64,000 nucleotides of DNA from NCBI RefSeq assembly GCF_020735385.1, contig NZ_CP085953.1:930001-994000 (forward strand). Reading direction: 5' to 3'. Below the pieces are notes generated by a model. The model saw only the letters and a program-made list of their open reading frames with translations, did no database searches and had not been told where the DNA came from. Of this stretch, positions 1 through 8,641 are shown piece by piece (within the stretch, counting starts at the first letter, position 1; every line of letters starts with the position of its first letter). Source of the DNA: Granulicatella elegans. GTDB taxonomy: Bacteria; Bacillota; Bacilli; Lactobacillales; Aerococcaceae. The position numbers were made by a program, and so were the translations under genes.

Positions 1-1
1 A

Positions 2-979
2 GAGAAAAACTCCATCTGGACTAAACTAGTAAAAACAGTTGGGCTACAAAAATTAATCGCAATAATCGCATTGATTGTTATTTTTGGATTTTTTGCAATC
101 TCAAGTGAATCATTCCGTTCATTTGATACAGCAGTTAGCATCTTAGATGCATCTTATTACATTGGGTTTTTAGCTATTGGGGTAACATTCGTTATTATCA
201 CTGGTGGGATTGACTTATCTATCGGTACTGTAATGATGTGTGCTGCTATTACTGGTGGTGTGCTCCATACAAAAATGGGTTGGCCTTTATGGTTAGCGCT
301 TTTAGCAATTTTAGTGATTGGAGGTGTATTCGGATTATTCAACGGAGTATTAATTGCGAGATTTGGTTTGCCACCATTCATTGCAACACTTGGTACAATG
401 ATGATTTCACGTGGTTTAAGTTCAATCATTTCTAATGTACAAAGTATTACATTCCCATTACGTGGAACAGGTGAAGGTTGGTATAAAGACCTATTCAGAA
501 CGCAAGATAACTTCCCGACAGGGTTGATTGTACTGATTGTTGTAGCATTGTTAGCAGCAGTTGTATTAAATAAAACAAAAGTTGGGCGTTACATTTTCGC
601 AATTGGTTCTAATAAAGAAGCTACAAGACTTTCTGGGGTTAATGTTATCAAATGGGAAGGTACAGCGTATGTTATTAGTGGATTATTAGCTGGTTTAGCT
701 GGTATCGCATATGCGGCAACTTACTCAACAATTCTTCCTGGTACTGGTAACGGTATGGAACTTGACGCAATCGCAGGGGTAGTAGTCGGTGGTACTTCAT
801 TAGCCGGTGGTGTTGGTTCAGTAATTGGTACAATTATTGGGGTATTCATTATGTCAGTATTGAAAATTGGTTTACCATATATCGACTTACAACCACACTA
901 TCAATTATTCATCACAGGATTTGTAGTAATTGTAGCGGTTTACTCTGATATTTTAATCCGTCAAAACAAGAAAAAATAA
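2..979 (+). CDS. Sugar ABC transporter permease (RbsC family), 5' end cut by window
   Basis: Membrane permease of a ribose-type (CUT2) ABC importer. The reading frame is open from base 2 of the window, so the true start lies upstream; the TTG at 71 is only an internal codon. The protein is a series of hydrophobic helices and contains the family-typical stretch GGIDLSIGTVM near the N-terminal third and GGTSLAGGVGSVIGT near the C-terminus. It is followed 73 bp later by a matching lipoprotein binding protein and then by deoxysugar catabolic genes, so I infer uptake of L-fucose or L-rhamnose. The ATPase (RbsA type) should lie just upstream of the window. Substrate assignment is inference from neighbours. 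Confidence 0.88.
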   Translation, partial: EKNSIWTKLVKTVGLQKLIAIIALIVIFGFFAISSESFRSFDTAVSILDASYYIGFLAIGVTFVIITGGIDLSIGTVMMCAAITGGVLHTKMGWPLWLALLAILVIGGVFGLFNGVLIARFGLPPFIATLGTMMISRGLSSIISNVQSITFPLRGTGEGWYKDLFRTQDNFPTGLIVLIVVALLAAVVLNKTKVGRYIFAIGSNKEATRLSGVNVIKWEGTAYVISGLLAGLAGIAYAATYSTILPGTGNGMELDAIAGVVVGGTSLAGGVGSVIGTIIGVFIMSVLKIGLPYIDLQPHYQLFITGFVVIVAVYSDILIRQNKKK

Positions 980-1052
980 GTGTTAAAAAGCATTGAGTGT
1001 TTCAAAATTTTAGTATACATCCAAAAAGGATAAATAAAAGGAGAGAAATCTT

Positions 1053-2132
1053 ATGAAAAAATCATTGAAATTTGCAATTGCCACTTTTGCTTGTGCTTCT
1101 GCTATCTTAGCAGGCTGTTCATCAAAATCAGGTGGTGGATCAGCATCAGGTTCAAAAGGTGGAGATTTTAAAGTAGAAGTAATTGCGAAAGGTTTCCAAC
1201 ATGACTTTTGGAAAGCAGTTAACAAAGGTGCTTCAAAAGCAGCAGATGAATTAGGTGCTAAAATTACATTCGTAGGACCACAAAATGAAACAGCGATTGC
1301 TGAACAATTAGAACAATTAAACAACGCAATCAACAAAAATCCAAAAGCTATTGCATTAGCAGCTTTAGATACAGAAGCTGAATTAGATGCAATTAAACAA
1401 GCTCAAAGCAAAAATATTCCAATTATCGGGTTTGACTCAGGGGTACCTGGTGCACCAGAAGGAGCTATTAAAGCAACAGCTTCAACTGACAACCACGCTG
1501 CTGGGGGAAATGCTGCAGAAAACTTATTCAAATTATTAGAAAGCAAAGTTGGAGATAAAAAAGCTCGTATAGGGGTTGTTTCTCAAGAAGTAAACTCTCT
1601 ATCAATCACTCAAAGAACAAGTGGTTTTATTGATAAAATGGTTGAATTATTAGAGAAAAAAGGTATTAAAACAGCTGTAGTTGGACATGACAAATTCAAA
1701 AACAATGTTTCAGAAGCAGATGCAAAAGTTGTCATTGAAGTTCGTGTTCCTGCACAAGTAGACGATGCTGCTGGTAAAACAGAAGCTTCAACTGTATTAG
1801 AAAAAGAAGATACTATTGCAATTTATGGTTCAAATGAATTTGCTGCAAAAGCAATCATCAACGCAAACGGTGGTTTCAAAGAATCTAAATTAGGCAAAGA
1901 TAAAATCTTAGCTGTTGGTTTTGACTCAGGTGCTTTACAACAAGACGCTATCCGTAAAGGTATCTTTGTAGGTTCAGTTACTCAAGACCCAGTTCAAATT
2001 GGTTACCAAGCTGTTAAATTAGCAATTGCTTCAGCTAAAGGTGAAACAGTTAAAGACGTAGATACAGGTTCTAAATGGTATGATGCTTCAAACATCGACA
2101 AAGAAGATATCAAAGCATTATTATATGAATAA
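1053..2132 (+). CDS. Sugar ABC transporter substrate-binding lipoprotein (RbsB family)
   Basis: Periplasmic-binding-protein-like receptor of the same CUT2 importer, anchored outside the membrane. The N-terminus is a lipoprotein signal with lipobox LAGC, the modified cysteine being residue 22, followed by a Ser/Gly/Lys linker. The rest matches the type I binding fold (peripla_BP_4): alternating segments with KGFQHDFWKAVNKG at the start and VGFDSG twice near the hinge and C-terminal half. Length 359 aa is normal. The ribosome site GGAGAG sits 8 bases before the ATG. Ligand is probably the deoxysugar handled by the genes downstream; that is inferred, not seen. Confidence 0.9.
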   Translation: MKKSLKFAIATFACASAILAGCSSKSGGGSASGSKGGDFKVEVIAKGFQHDFWKAVNKGASKAADELGAKITFVGPQNETAIAEQLEQLNNAINKNPKAIALAALDTEAELDAIKQAQSKNIPIIGFDSGVPGAPEGAIKATASTDNHAAGGNAAENLFKLLESKVGDKKARIGVVSQEVNSLSITQRTSGFIDKMVELLEKKGIKTAVVGHDKFKNNVSEADAKVVIEVRVPAQVDDAAGKTEASTVLEKEDTIAIYGSNEFAAKAIINANGGFKESKLGKDKILAVGFDSGALQQDAIRKGIFVGSVTQDPVQIGYQAVKLAIASAKGETVKDVDTGSKWYDASNIDKEDIKALLYE

Positions 2133-2158
2133 AATTTAAAGAATTTGGAGGAAAAAGC

Positions 2159-3649
2159 ATGAGCTTAATGAAAGTGTTAGCTATTGATTTAGGAGCAAGT
2201 TCAGGTCGTGTCATGCAAGCCGTTTATAATGGCAGCTCCCTCCAGTTATCAGAGGTTCATCGGTTCAAAAATGAGCCGGTGAATCTTAACGATGGATTGT
2301 ATTGGAATTTGTTACACCTATTTGGTGAAATCAAACAAGGAATTAAAAAAGCTTCAAATGATTCTATTCCGATTCGTTCCATTTCTGTTGATACATGGGG
2401 AGTGGACTATGCATACTTAGATCACAATGGAGATTTGCTCTATCAACCGCATTGCTACAGAGATAATCGAATGGGGCGTTATGAGGAATCGTTCTATCAA
2501 TTAATTTCAAAAAATGAATTATTTAAGAAAACAGGAGTTCAACCTGCAACGTTTAATACAATCTTGCAAATTTATTCAGATTTACAAGAAAAACCACAGC
2601 TAAAAGAAGTCGTACAAAGAGTTTTGTTTATCCCAGATTTAATTAATTACTTATTAGCGGGTGTTCTTGCAAACGAATATACAATCGCAAGTACAAGTGG
2701 GTTACTCGATGTATTCACACAAGATTTTTCAGAAGAAATTTTTGAAAAACTTGGAATTCCAACTAAATGGTTCTCATCACCAGTTAAAAATGGGGTAGTA
2801 TTAAGAGATTTATCACCAAGAATTGTTCAAAAATTAAAAGTTGAACCGTTTAAAGTAATTGCAGGAGCTGGACATGATACAGCGGCAGCAGTTTTAGCAA
2901 TTCCTTATGAAAATGAAAAAGGTACTGTATTTATTTCATGTGGTACTTGGTCTTTAGTAGGAATTGAATCTGATAAACCGGTGATTACGGATGAAGCATT
3001 TGAATCAGGTCTAACAAATGAAGGATGCTTCGATGGTAAATACAGATTACTTCAAAATACAACTGGCATGTGGATTATCCAAGAATTACAACGTGACTGG
3101 AGAAGTCAAGGTGAAGAAGTAAGCTTTGCTGAAATGGTACAATTAGCTGAAAAAGTAACGGATAATCAAACATGGATTTATCCAAACAATCCAGTATTTG
3201 CTTCACCAGGAGATATGGAAAGTAAAATTAAAGAGTTTTGTAAAGTAACAGGACAAGCTGTTCCTCAAACAAAAGGACATATTGTACGAATTGTAATTGA
3301 AAGTTTAGCATTAACTTATTTAGAAACAATTGAACAATTAGAAAACTTAACAAAACAAGAAATGACAACCGTACAAATGGTAGGTGGAGGAATCCAAAAT
3401 AAATTATTGTGTCAAATTACTGCTAGCTTCACAAATCGTCTTGTTATTACAGGACCCGTGGAAGCAAGTGCATTAGGAAATATCCTTTCTCAATTATTGA
3501 CACTAGAAGTGATTCATTCACGTCAAGAAGCAAAAAATCTAATTAAAGCTTCAGAAGATGTGACTCGTTATGAGCCTCAACCTGTTGAAGGATTTACAAA
3601 TATTCAACAAAAATTCAAACAAATTAAGAAAGGAATTTCATCATGTTAA
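2159..3649 (+). CDS. FGGY-family deoxysugar kinase (rhamnulokinase/fuculokinase)
   Basis: Phosphorylates L-rhamnulose or L-fuculose with ATP in the cytoplasm. The N-terminal phosphate-binding loop DLGASSGR lies at about residues 10-17, VDTWGVDYAYL around residue 80, and the second actin-fold ATP motif GAGHDTAAAV around residue 240, followed by CGTWSLVG; all are hallmarks of the RhaB-like branch of FGGY kinases. 496 aa is normal. The ATG follows TTGGAGG. The stop codon overlaps the start of the fucose mutarotase gene by 7 bases, which suggests translational coupling and favours an L-fuculose role even though the sequence resembles rhamnulokinase more. Substrate is therefore left open. Confidence 0.85.
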   Translation: MSLMKVLAIDLGASSGRVMQAVYNGSSLQLSEVHRFKNEPVNLNDGLYWNLLHLFGEIKQGIKKASNDSIPIRSISVDTWGVDYAYLDHNGDLLYQPHCYRDNRMGRYEESFYQLISKNELFKKTGVQPATFNTILQIYSDLQEKPQLKEVVQRVLFIPDLINYLLAGVLANEYTIASTSGLLDVFTQDFSEEIFEKLGIPTKWFSSPVKNGVVLRDLSPRIVQKLKVEPFKVIAGAGHDTAAAVLAIPYENEKGTVFISCGTWSLVGIESDKPVITDEAFESGLTNEGCFDGKYRLLQNTTGMWIIQELQRDWRSQGEEVSFAEMVQLAEKVTDNQTWIYPNNPVFASPGDMESKIKEFCKVTGQAVPQTKGHIVRIVIESLALTYLETIEQLENLTKQEMTTVQMVGGGIQNKLLCQITASFTNRLVITGPVEASALGNILSQLLTLEVIHSRQEAKNLIKASEDVTRYEPQPVEGFTNIQQKFKQIKKGISSC

Positions 3650-4065
3650 AACAAATTCCTAAAATTTTGAGTCCTGATTTAGTGGCATATTTAATGGAAA
3701 TGGGTCATGGTGATGAGCTGGTAATCGCGGATGCGAATTTTCCAGCTCACCGCATTGGACAACGTGTTGTTCGTATGGACGGACATGGAGTTCCGGTAGC
3801 GTTAGAAGCAATTCTAAAATTATTACCATTAGACACTTATAGTTCTTATCAAGCAGGACTAATGCAAGTAGTGCCAGGAGATACAACAGTTCCAGTAATT
3901 TGGGATGAGTATAAAAAAATATTAGAAGAAAGTCATCCAGGTGCAGCGATTAAAGAATTTGAACGTTTTGAGTTTTATGATCAAGCCGAGAAAGCTTATC
4001 TAGTCATTCAAACGGGAGAAAGTGCCTTGTATGGCAATATTATTCTTAAAAAAGGCGTTTTATAA
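3643..4065 (+). CDS. fucU: L-fucose mutarotase (FucU, RbsD/FucU family)
   Basis: Interconverts the alpha and beta anomers of L-fucose so that it can feed the isomerase. 140 aa equals the family length. The sequence closely follows known FucU proteins: LKxIPKILSP at the start, MGHGDELVIADANFPAH near residue 20, and the C-terminal block GESALYGNIILKKGV. The start overlaps the kinase stop (ATG within TCATGTTAA), so it is coupled to it. It is the most specific indicator that this operon handles L-fucose. Fucose isomerase and aldolase are not in the window and are presumably upstream. Confidence 0.9.
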   Translation: MLKQIPKILSPDLVAYLMEMGHGDELVIADANFPAHRIGQRVVRMDGHGVPVALEAILKLLPLDTYSSYQAGLMQVVPGDTTVPVIWDEYKKILEESHPGAAIKEFERFEFYDQAEKAYLVIQTGESALYGNIILKKGVL

Positions 4066-4115
4066 ACACTAAAAAATACAAAAATTAATGAAACAAATTT
4101 AAGGGGAGAAATATT

Positions 4116-5267
4116 ATGTCAACATTTTATGTACCAGCAATTAACTTAATCGGAAGAGGAGTAGTAAGTGAAATTGGTTCTTATGTAAAAGATTTAGGTT
4201 ACAACAAGGCTTTATTAGTAACGGATAAATTTATCGAATCAAGTGAAATTCTTCCTAAAGTTACAAAACCTTTAGATGAAGCAGAAATTGATTATGTTGT
4301 ATTCTCTGATGTAGAACCTAACCCAACTTGTAAAAACGTAACAGATGGTGTTAGCGCATTAAAAGAAAACAACTGTGACTTCATTATTAGTTTAGGTGGT
4401 GGATCTCCACAAGATGCTGCAAGCTGTATTTCAGTTATCGCAACAAATGGCGGAAAACCTCAAGATTATGAAGGATTACACAAATCAGCTAAAAAAGGTT
4501 TACCAGTAGTAGCTATCAATACTACAGCAGGTACTTCAGCAGAAATTACAATTAACTACGTTATTACTGACGAAGAACGTAAAGTTAAAATGGTAATGGT
4601 TGATAAAAATAGTTTAGCATTAATCTCAGTTAATGACCCAGAATTAATGGTTTCTAAACCAGCTCCATTAACTGCAGCAACAGGTATGGATGCTTTAACT
4701 CACGCTGTTGAAGCATTAGTAACACCAGGTGCTTATGGAGTAACTAAAAAATTATCAATTGGTGCAATTGAATTAATTAAAGAATACTTACCACGTGCTG
4801 TAAAAGACGGTCACGATATCGAAGCTCGTGAAGGAATGGTAAATGCTATCTTCTTAGGTGGTATGTCATTCAATAACGCAGGTTTAGGTTATGTACACTC
4901 AATGGCTCACCAATTAGGTGCTGTATACAAATTACCACACGGTGTATGCTGTGCAATGTTATTACCAGTTATTGAACGTGAAAATGCAAAACGTGTTCCA
5001 GCAGCATTCCGCGATGTAGCAAAAGCTTTAGGATTAGATCCAGCAGGTAAAACAGATGAAGAATGTGCGGCTTATGCAATTAAAGAAATTGAAACATTAT
5101 CTGAAACAGTAGGTATTCCTAAAAAATTAACTGAATTAGGAATTGAAGAAAAAGATTTTGATTTCGAATATCTATCAAACAATGCATTAATTGATGCTTG
5201 TGCACCTGGTAACCCATTCATGCCAACATTAGAAGAAACAATTGCTTTCTATAAAGAATTATTCTAA
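4116..5267 (+). CDS. fucO: Lactaldehyde reductase (iron-containing alcohol dehydrogenase)
   Basis: Reduces L-lactaldehyde, the aldolase product of fucose and rhamnose breakdown, to 1,2-propanediol with NADH. 383 aa is the standard length. Visible motifs are the nucleotide-binding GGGSPQD near residue 97, the metal-ligand segment MDALTHAVEA near residue 192 and HSMAHQLGAVYKLPHGV near residue 264, whose histidines and aspartate bind Fe2+. Placement after kinase and mutarotase supports the fucO role over other group III alcohol dehydrogenases. The ribosome site GGGGAG precedes the ATG, and a hairpin terminator closes the operon right after the stop. Confidence 0.88.
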   Translation: MSTFYVPAINLIGRGVVSEIGSYVKDLGYNKALLVTDKFIESSEILPKVTKPLDEAEIDYVVFSDVEPNPTCKNVTDGVSALKENNCDFIISLGGGSPQDAASCISVIATNGGKPQDYEGLHKSAKKGLPVVAINTTAGTSAEITINYVITDEERKVKMVMVDKNSLALISVNDPELMVSKPAPLTAATGMDALTHAVEALVTPGAYGVTKKLSIGAIELIKEYLPRAVKDGHDIEAREGMVNAIFLGGMSFNNAGLGYVHSMAHQLGAVYKLPHGVCCAMLLPVIERENAKRVPAAFRDVAKALGLDPAGKTDEECAAYAIKEIETLSETVGIPKKLTELGIEEKDFDFEYLSNNALIDACAPGNPFMPTLEETIAFYKELF

Positions 5268-5290
5268 TGCATTGAAAATTTCAAATTGTA

Positions 5291-5317
5291 ATGCCCCTTT
5301 TAAAGGGGCATTTTTTT
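5291..5317 (+). terminator. Rho-independent terminator of the deoxysugar operon
   Basis: ATGCCCCTTTTAAAGGGGCAT is a perfect palindromic stem followed by a run of T. It starts 24 bases after the fucO stop codon and separates this operon from the EIIA gene. Confidence 0.9.
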
Positions 5318-5333
5318 AGTGCAAAGAAAAATT

Positions 5334-5347
5334 TGAAAACGTTTGAA
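5334..5347. promoter_or_regulatory. Possible cre (CcpA catabolite-control site)
   Basis: TGAAAACGTTTGAA matches 12 of 14 positions of the cre consensus TGWNANCGNTNWCA. It lies about 65 bases before the mannose-type EIIA gene. This is a motif match only, but the location in front of a sugar gene and the presence of hprK in the window make CcpA/HPr-Ser-P control plausible. Confidence 0.45.
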
Positions 5348-5413
5348 TTTCTACTTGTATTTTATTAAAACCTAGACTAGTATATAAGTATAATAGATTA
5401 AGGAGGCAATAGT

Positions 5414-5851
5414 ATGATTGGATTAATTTTAACAGGACATGGGGAGTATGCAGTTGGTGTAGCTCATGCATTAGAAATGATTGCAGGGAAGCAAGAGGCA
5501 TTTAAAGTAGTTCCATTTCGTGAAAGTGAACCGATGGAAACATTAGAACAAAATATGCGAACTGCAATAGAAGAATTACAAGAAACAACAGATGGAATTG
5601 TGGTTTATGCAGATTTATTAGGAGGAAGTCCTTTTAAAGCAGCTATGATGGCTTCAGTAGCGTTCGAAAATGTTGAAGTAGTAGTAGGGACTAATTTACC
5701 AATGTTAATTGAAATTGCAATGTTCCGTGAATTTGCGAGTGACGCAAAAGCGGTAGTAACACAAAGCTTAAGTGCTGGTAAAGAAGGAATTCAACATGTA
5801 GTATTACCAACAAAAGAAGAAAAAATTGAGAATGATGAGGAAGGAATTTAA
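5414..5851 (+). CDS. PTS EIIA component, mannose family
   Basis: Cytoplasmic phosphocarrier that takes phosphate from HPr-His-P and passes it to an EIIB partner. 145 aa, with the active histidine at residue 9 in TGHG and the typical VYADLLGGSPFKAAM block near residue 70. The ribosome site AAGGAGG is strong. In related Lactobacillales such an EIIA belongs to an N-acetylgalactosamine or unsaturated-glucuronide PTS next to kduI/kduD. Here no EIIB, EIIC or EIID gene follows, so it is an orphan in this window; its partners may lie elsewhere or have been lost. Confidence 0.88.
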   Translation: MIGLILTGHGEYAVGVAHALEMIAGKQEAFKVVPFRESEPMETLEQNMRTAIEELQETTDGIVVYADLLGGSPFKAAMMASVAFENVEVVVGTNLPMLIEIAMFREFASDAKAVVTQSLSAGKEGIQHVVLPTKEEKIENDEEGI

Positions 5852-6108
5852 TTCTGATAAGTAGATAAACAATTTTAAAAATAAAGTAGTAATAATACCT
5901 ATGTAAACATTTGAATGTGGTTATAATTTGTCTAATTATTTCTGGTTTACGAAGGTAATATTTTTTAAACTTAAAACTTAACGTGTTAACACTTTAATTT
6001 TTTCTTGAAACATAATTTATTTAGTGTTAGACTATATTAGAGAGCGTTACCAAAATCGGAATAGTTTTGGATGACAAATTGCTTTTATAAAAAATAAGGA
6101 GGATAACA

Positions 6109-6939
6109 ATGGAAACAAGATATACACATAGTCCAGAGGATATCAGACATTATTCTACAGAACAATTGAGAAAGGAATTTTTAGTAGAAAAAGTTTTTGA
6201 ACCAAATAAAGTGAAGTTAACATATACTCATAATGATCGTATGATTTTTGGTGGTATAATGCCGTTAGAAGAAAAATTAAGTATAGAATTATCTACTGAA
6301 TTAGGGGGAGAGTATTTTCTTCAAAGACGTGAGATGGGTGTTATTAATATTGGAGGACCTGGTATTATAGAAATTGATGGAGTTTCTGAAAATATGGTAA
6401 AACAAGATGGATATTATATTGGAAAAGAAACAAAAGATATTACTTTTTCAAGTGTATCTTCAGAAAATCCAGCTAAATTTTATATTGTTTCAGTTCCGGC
6501 ACATCATAAATACCCAAATAAAAAATTGAGTATTGAAAAGATTATTCCACTTTGTACGGGGGATTCCAGTACATTAAATCAAAGAAAGATTTATCAATAT
6601 GTTCATCCTAATCAATGTGAAAGTTGTCAACTACAATTAGGATATACTGTACTTGAGCCAGGTAGTTCATGGAATACAATGCCATGCCATACACATGAAC
6701 GTAGAATGGAAACATATCTTTATTTTGATATGGAACCTGATACAAGAGTGTTTCATTTTATGGGTACTCCACAAGAAACAAAACATTTAGTAATTGGGAA
6801 CGAAGAGGCTTGTATTTCACCTAGTTGGTCAATTCACTCAGGAGTTGGTACTTCAAACTATACATTCATTTGGGGAATGGCGGGAGAAAATATTACCTAT
6901 ACGGATATGGATATGGTACCTATGCAAGAACTAAAATAG
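6109..6939 (+). CDS. kduI: 4-deoxy-L-threo-5-hexosulose-uronate ketol-isomerase (KduI)
   Basis: Converts 5-keto-4-deoxyuronate, from the unsaturated uronic acids released by polysaccharide lyases, to 2,5-diketo-3-deoxygluconate. 276 aa, the expected size. The cupin metal site is visible as PCHTHERRMETYLYF around residue 190 (two His and a Glu) with a further His in SWSIHSG near residue 245. The strong AAGGAGG ribosome site fixes the ATG. A 257-bp gap to the EIIA gene suggests its own promoter. Four codons separate it from kduD, an evident operon. Confidence 0.92.
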   Translation: METRYTHSPEDIRHYSTEQLRKEFLVEKVFEPNKVKLTYTHNDRMIFGGIMPLEEKLSIELSTELGGEYFLQRREMGVINIGGPGIIEIDGVSENMVKQDGYYIGKETKDITFSSVSSENPAKFYIVSVPAHHKYPNKKLSIEKIIPLCTGDSSTLNQRKIYQYVHPNQCESCQLQLGYTVLEPGSSWNTMPCHTHERRMETYLYFDMEPDTRVFHFMGTPQETKHLVIGNEEACISPSWSIHSGVGTSNYTFIWGMAGENITYTDMDMVPMQELK

Positions 6940-6952
6940 TGAGGTGTTAGAT

Positions 6953-7750
6953 ATGACAAATGAATTATTTTCATTAAAAGGGAAAGTTGCACTGGTAACT
7001 GGTGCAGTATATGGAATTGGATTTGCAATTGCAGAAGCCTTAGCAAGTGCAGGCGCAACTATAGTGTTTAATGACAGAAATAAAAGTGGCGTTGAAAAAG
7101 GTTTAGCTAACTATGCTGAAAAGGGAATCAAAGCATATGGATATGTTTGTGATGTTACTGATGAACCTGGCGTTCAAGAGATGGTTAGAAAAATCGAATC
7201 AGAAGTAGGTGTAATTGATATACTAGTTAATAATGCTGGTATTATCAAACGTATTCCAATGCATGAAATGTCAGCTGAGGATTTCCGACAAGTTATTGAT
7301 GTAGATTTAAATGCTCCGTTTATTATGGCTAAAGCAGTGATTCCATCAATGATTCAAAATGGGGGAGGTAAGATTATCAATATCTGTTCGATGATGAGTG
7401 AGTTGGGACGTGAAACGGTTTCTGCGTATGCTGCTGCAAAAGGTGGGTTGAAGATGTTAACTCGTAATATTGCATCAGAATATGGTAGTTACAATATACA
7501 ATGTAATGGGATTGGACCAGGATATATTGCAACACCTCAAACAGCCCCTCTTCGCGAAATTCAACCAGATGGAGAAAGACATCCATTTGATAAATTCATT
7601 ATTGCAAAAACTCCGGCTGAACGATGGGGAGAAGCAGAGGATTTAAAAGGACCTGCAATCTTTTTAGCAAGTCATGCTAGCGATTTTGTAAATGGTCATA
7701 TTTTGTATGTGGATGGTGGTATTTTAGCGTATATTGGAAAACAACCTTAA
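6953..7750 (+). CDS. kduD: 2-dehydro-3-deoxy-D-gluconate 5-dehydrogenase (KduD)
   Basis: Short-chain dehydrogenase that reduces 2,5-diketo-3-deoxygluconate to KDG, the step after KduI. Motifs: cofactor loop TGAVYGIG near residue 18, NNAG near residue 94, and catalytic YAAAK near residue 160. I take the ATG at 6953 because the ribosome site GAGGTG lies just before it; an upstream GTG at 6944 falls inside that site. The downstream enzymes KdgK and KdgA are not in the window. A hairpin terminator follows. Confidence 0.9.
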   Translation: MTNELFSLKGKVALVTGAVYGIGFAIAEALASAGATIVFNDRNKSGVEKGLANYAEKGIKAYGYVCDVTDEPGVQEMVRKIESEVGVIDILVNNAGIIKRIPMHEMSAEDFRQVIDVDLNAPFIMAKAVIPSMIQNGGGKIINICSMMSELGRETVSAYAAAKGGLKMLTRNIASEYGSYNIQCNGIGPGYIATPQTAPLREIQPDGERHPFDKFIIAKTPAERWGEAEDLKGPAIFLASHASDFVNGHILYVDGGILAYIGKQP

Positions 7751-7778
7751 TAATTCGATAAAAAACGAATTTCACAAG

Positions 7779-7814
7779 AACACCTCTTCGTAGTGTGGAG
7801 AGGTGTTTCGTTTT
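7779..7814 (+). terminator. Terminator after kduD
   Basis: AACACCTCT and AGAGGTGTT form a 9-bp stem around a short loop, followed by TTTCGTTTT, 28 bases after the kduD stop. Confidence 0.8.
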
Positions 7815-7876
7815 GTTTACTTCATAACATAAATTTGTTATGATTATCGTATCATAAAAAGATGGAAGTGTTAGTA

Positions 7877-8566
7877 TTGTTGCCAAAATATGAAATTATA
7901 AAGCAAGATATTCTTAGGGAAATAGATGAAGGAAAATTCAAGCCGGGATCTAAGATTTATTCCGAAGGTGACTTAAAACGCATTTATAATGTTAGTAATA
8001 CAACGGTTGTTAAAGCGTTAAACGATTTAGTAGCTGAAGGTTTCTTGATTCGTAAGCAAGGAGAAGGGACTTTTGTTCGTAAAAATATGTTACATCGGAA
8101 AGTAAGTTTTACTGAAAAATTAAAAAAGGTTTTGAATCCTAAGAAAAATTCTGAAAAATTTTGTACAGATATTCGTATTTGTAATGATTTAGATATTCGT
8201 ACGAAATTTGATACTAGTGATCGCTTATACGAAATTATTCAAAAAGCGATGATTGATGAAATAATGTGGAAGATTCAAAAACGTTATGTACAAGCTTCAA
8301 ATTTAAATGAAGCTTCCGTTAAAAGGATTGCACAAGGTGGAAGTGTTTCTAAGGAGCTTGCTCTAGAGAAAAATCTGGTAAATATGCCGATAACGATGAC
8401 GATTGAATTTAAGGATATAGATGGTAGTGAAGCGGAGGAGCTTCAATCACGTTATGTTGTTCTCGTTAAAAAAACAATTTATTCAAGTTCAACGAAAGAA
8501 CTCATTGAATATTCTGAAAGCTATATTCATCCAAGTTATTATGAAATAGAAATTACAGCTGAATAG
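7877..8566 (+). CDS. GntR-family transcriptional regulator
   Basis: DNA-binding regulator with an N-terminal winged helix (residues about 1-70: FKPGSKIYSEGDLKRIYNV, then NTTVVKALNDLVAEGFL) and a C-terminal ligand domain of the UTRA type. I chose TTG at 7877 because GGAAG lies 8 bases before it; an in-frame ATG at 7862 has no ribosome site and a second TTG is at 7880. Its place after kduI-kduD suggests it controls the uronate genes, as GntR regulators do in related clusters. The IS element begins 25 bp after its stop, so genes formerly downstream may have been displaced. Confidence 0.85.
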   Translation: MLPKYEIIKQDILREIDEGKFKPGSKIYSEGDLKRIYNVSNTTVVKALNDLVAEGFLIRKQGEGTFVRKNMLHRKVSFTEKLKKVLNPKKNSEKFCTDIRICNDLDIRTKFDTSDRLYEIIQKAMIDEIMWKIQKRYVQASNLNEASVKRIAQGGSVSKELALEKNLVNMPITMTIEFKDIDGSEAEELQSRYVVLVKKTIYSSSTKELIEYSESYIHPSYYEIEITAE

Positions 8567-8593
8567 ATTAAAAAACTCTCAAAAATTGTACTG

Positions 8594-8634
8594 CACCCCA
8601 AAAGTTAGACATGAAAAATCTAACTTTTGGGGTG
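8594..8634 (+). repeat. Perfect hairpin at the left end of the IS, covering the orfA ribosome site
   Basis: CACCCCAAAAGTTAGA (8594-8609) is an exact inverted repeat of 8619-8634, with a 9-base loop, followed by six T. The 3' arm contains GGGGTG, the only plausible ribosome site of orfA. A transcript entering from outside the IS would fold this hairpin and either terminate or hide the start of orfA. Confidence 0.85.
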
Positions 8635-8641
8635 TTTTTTA

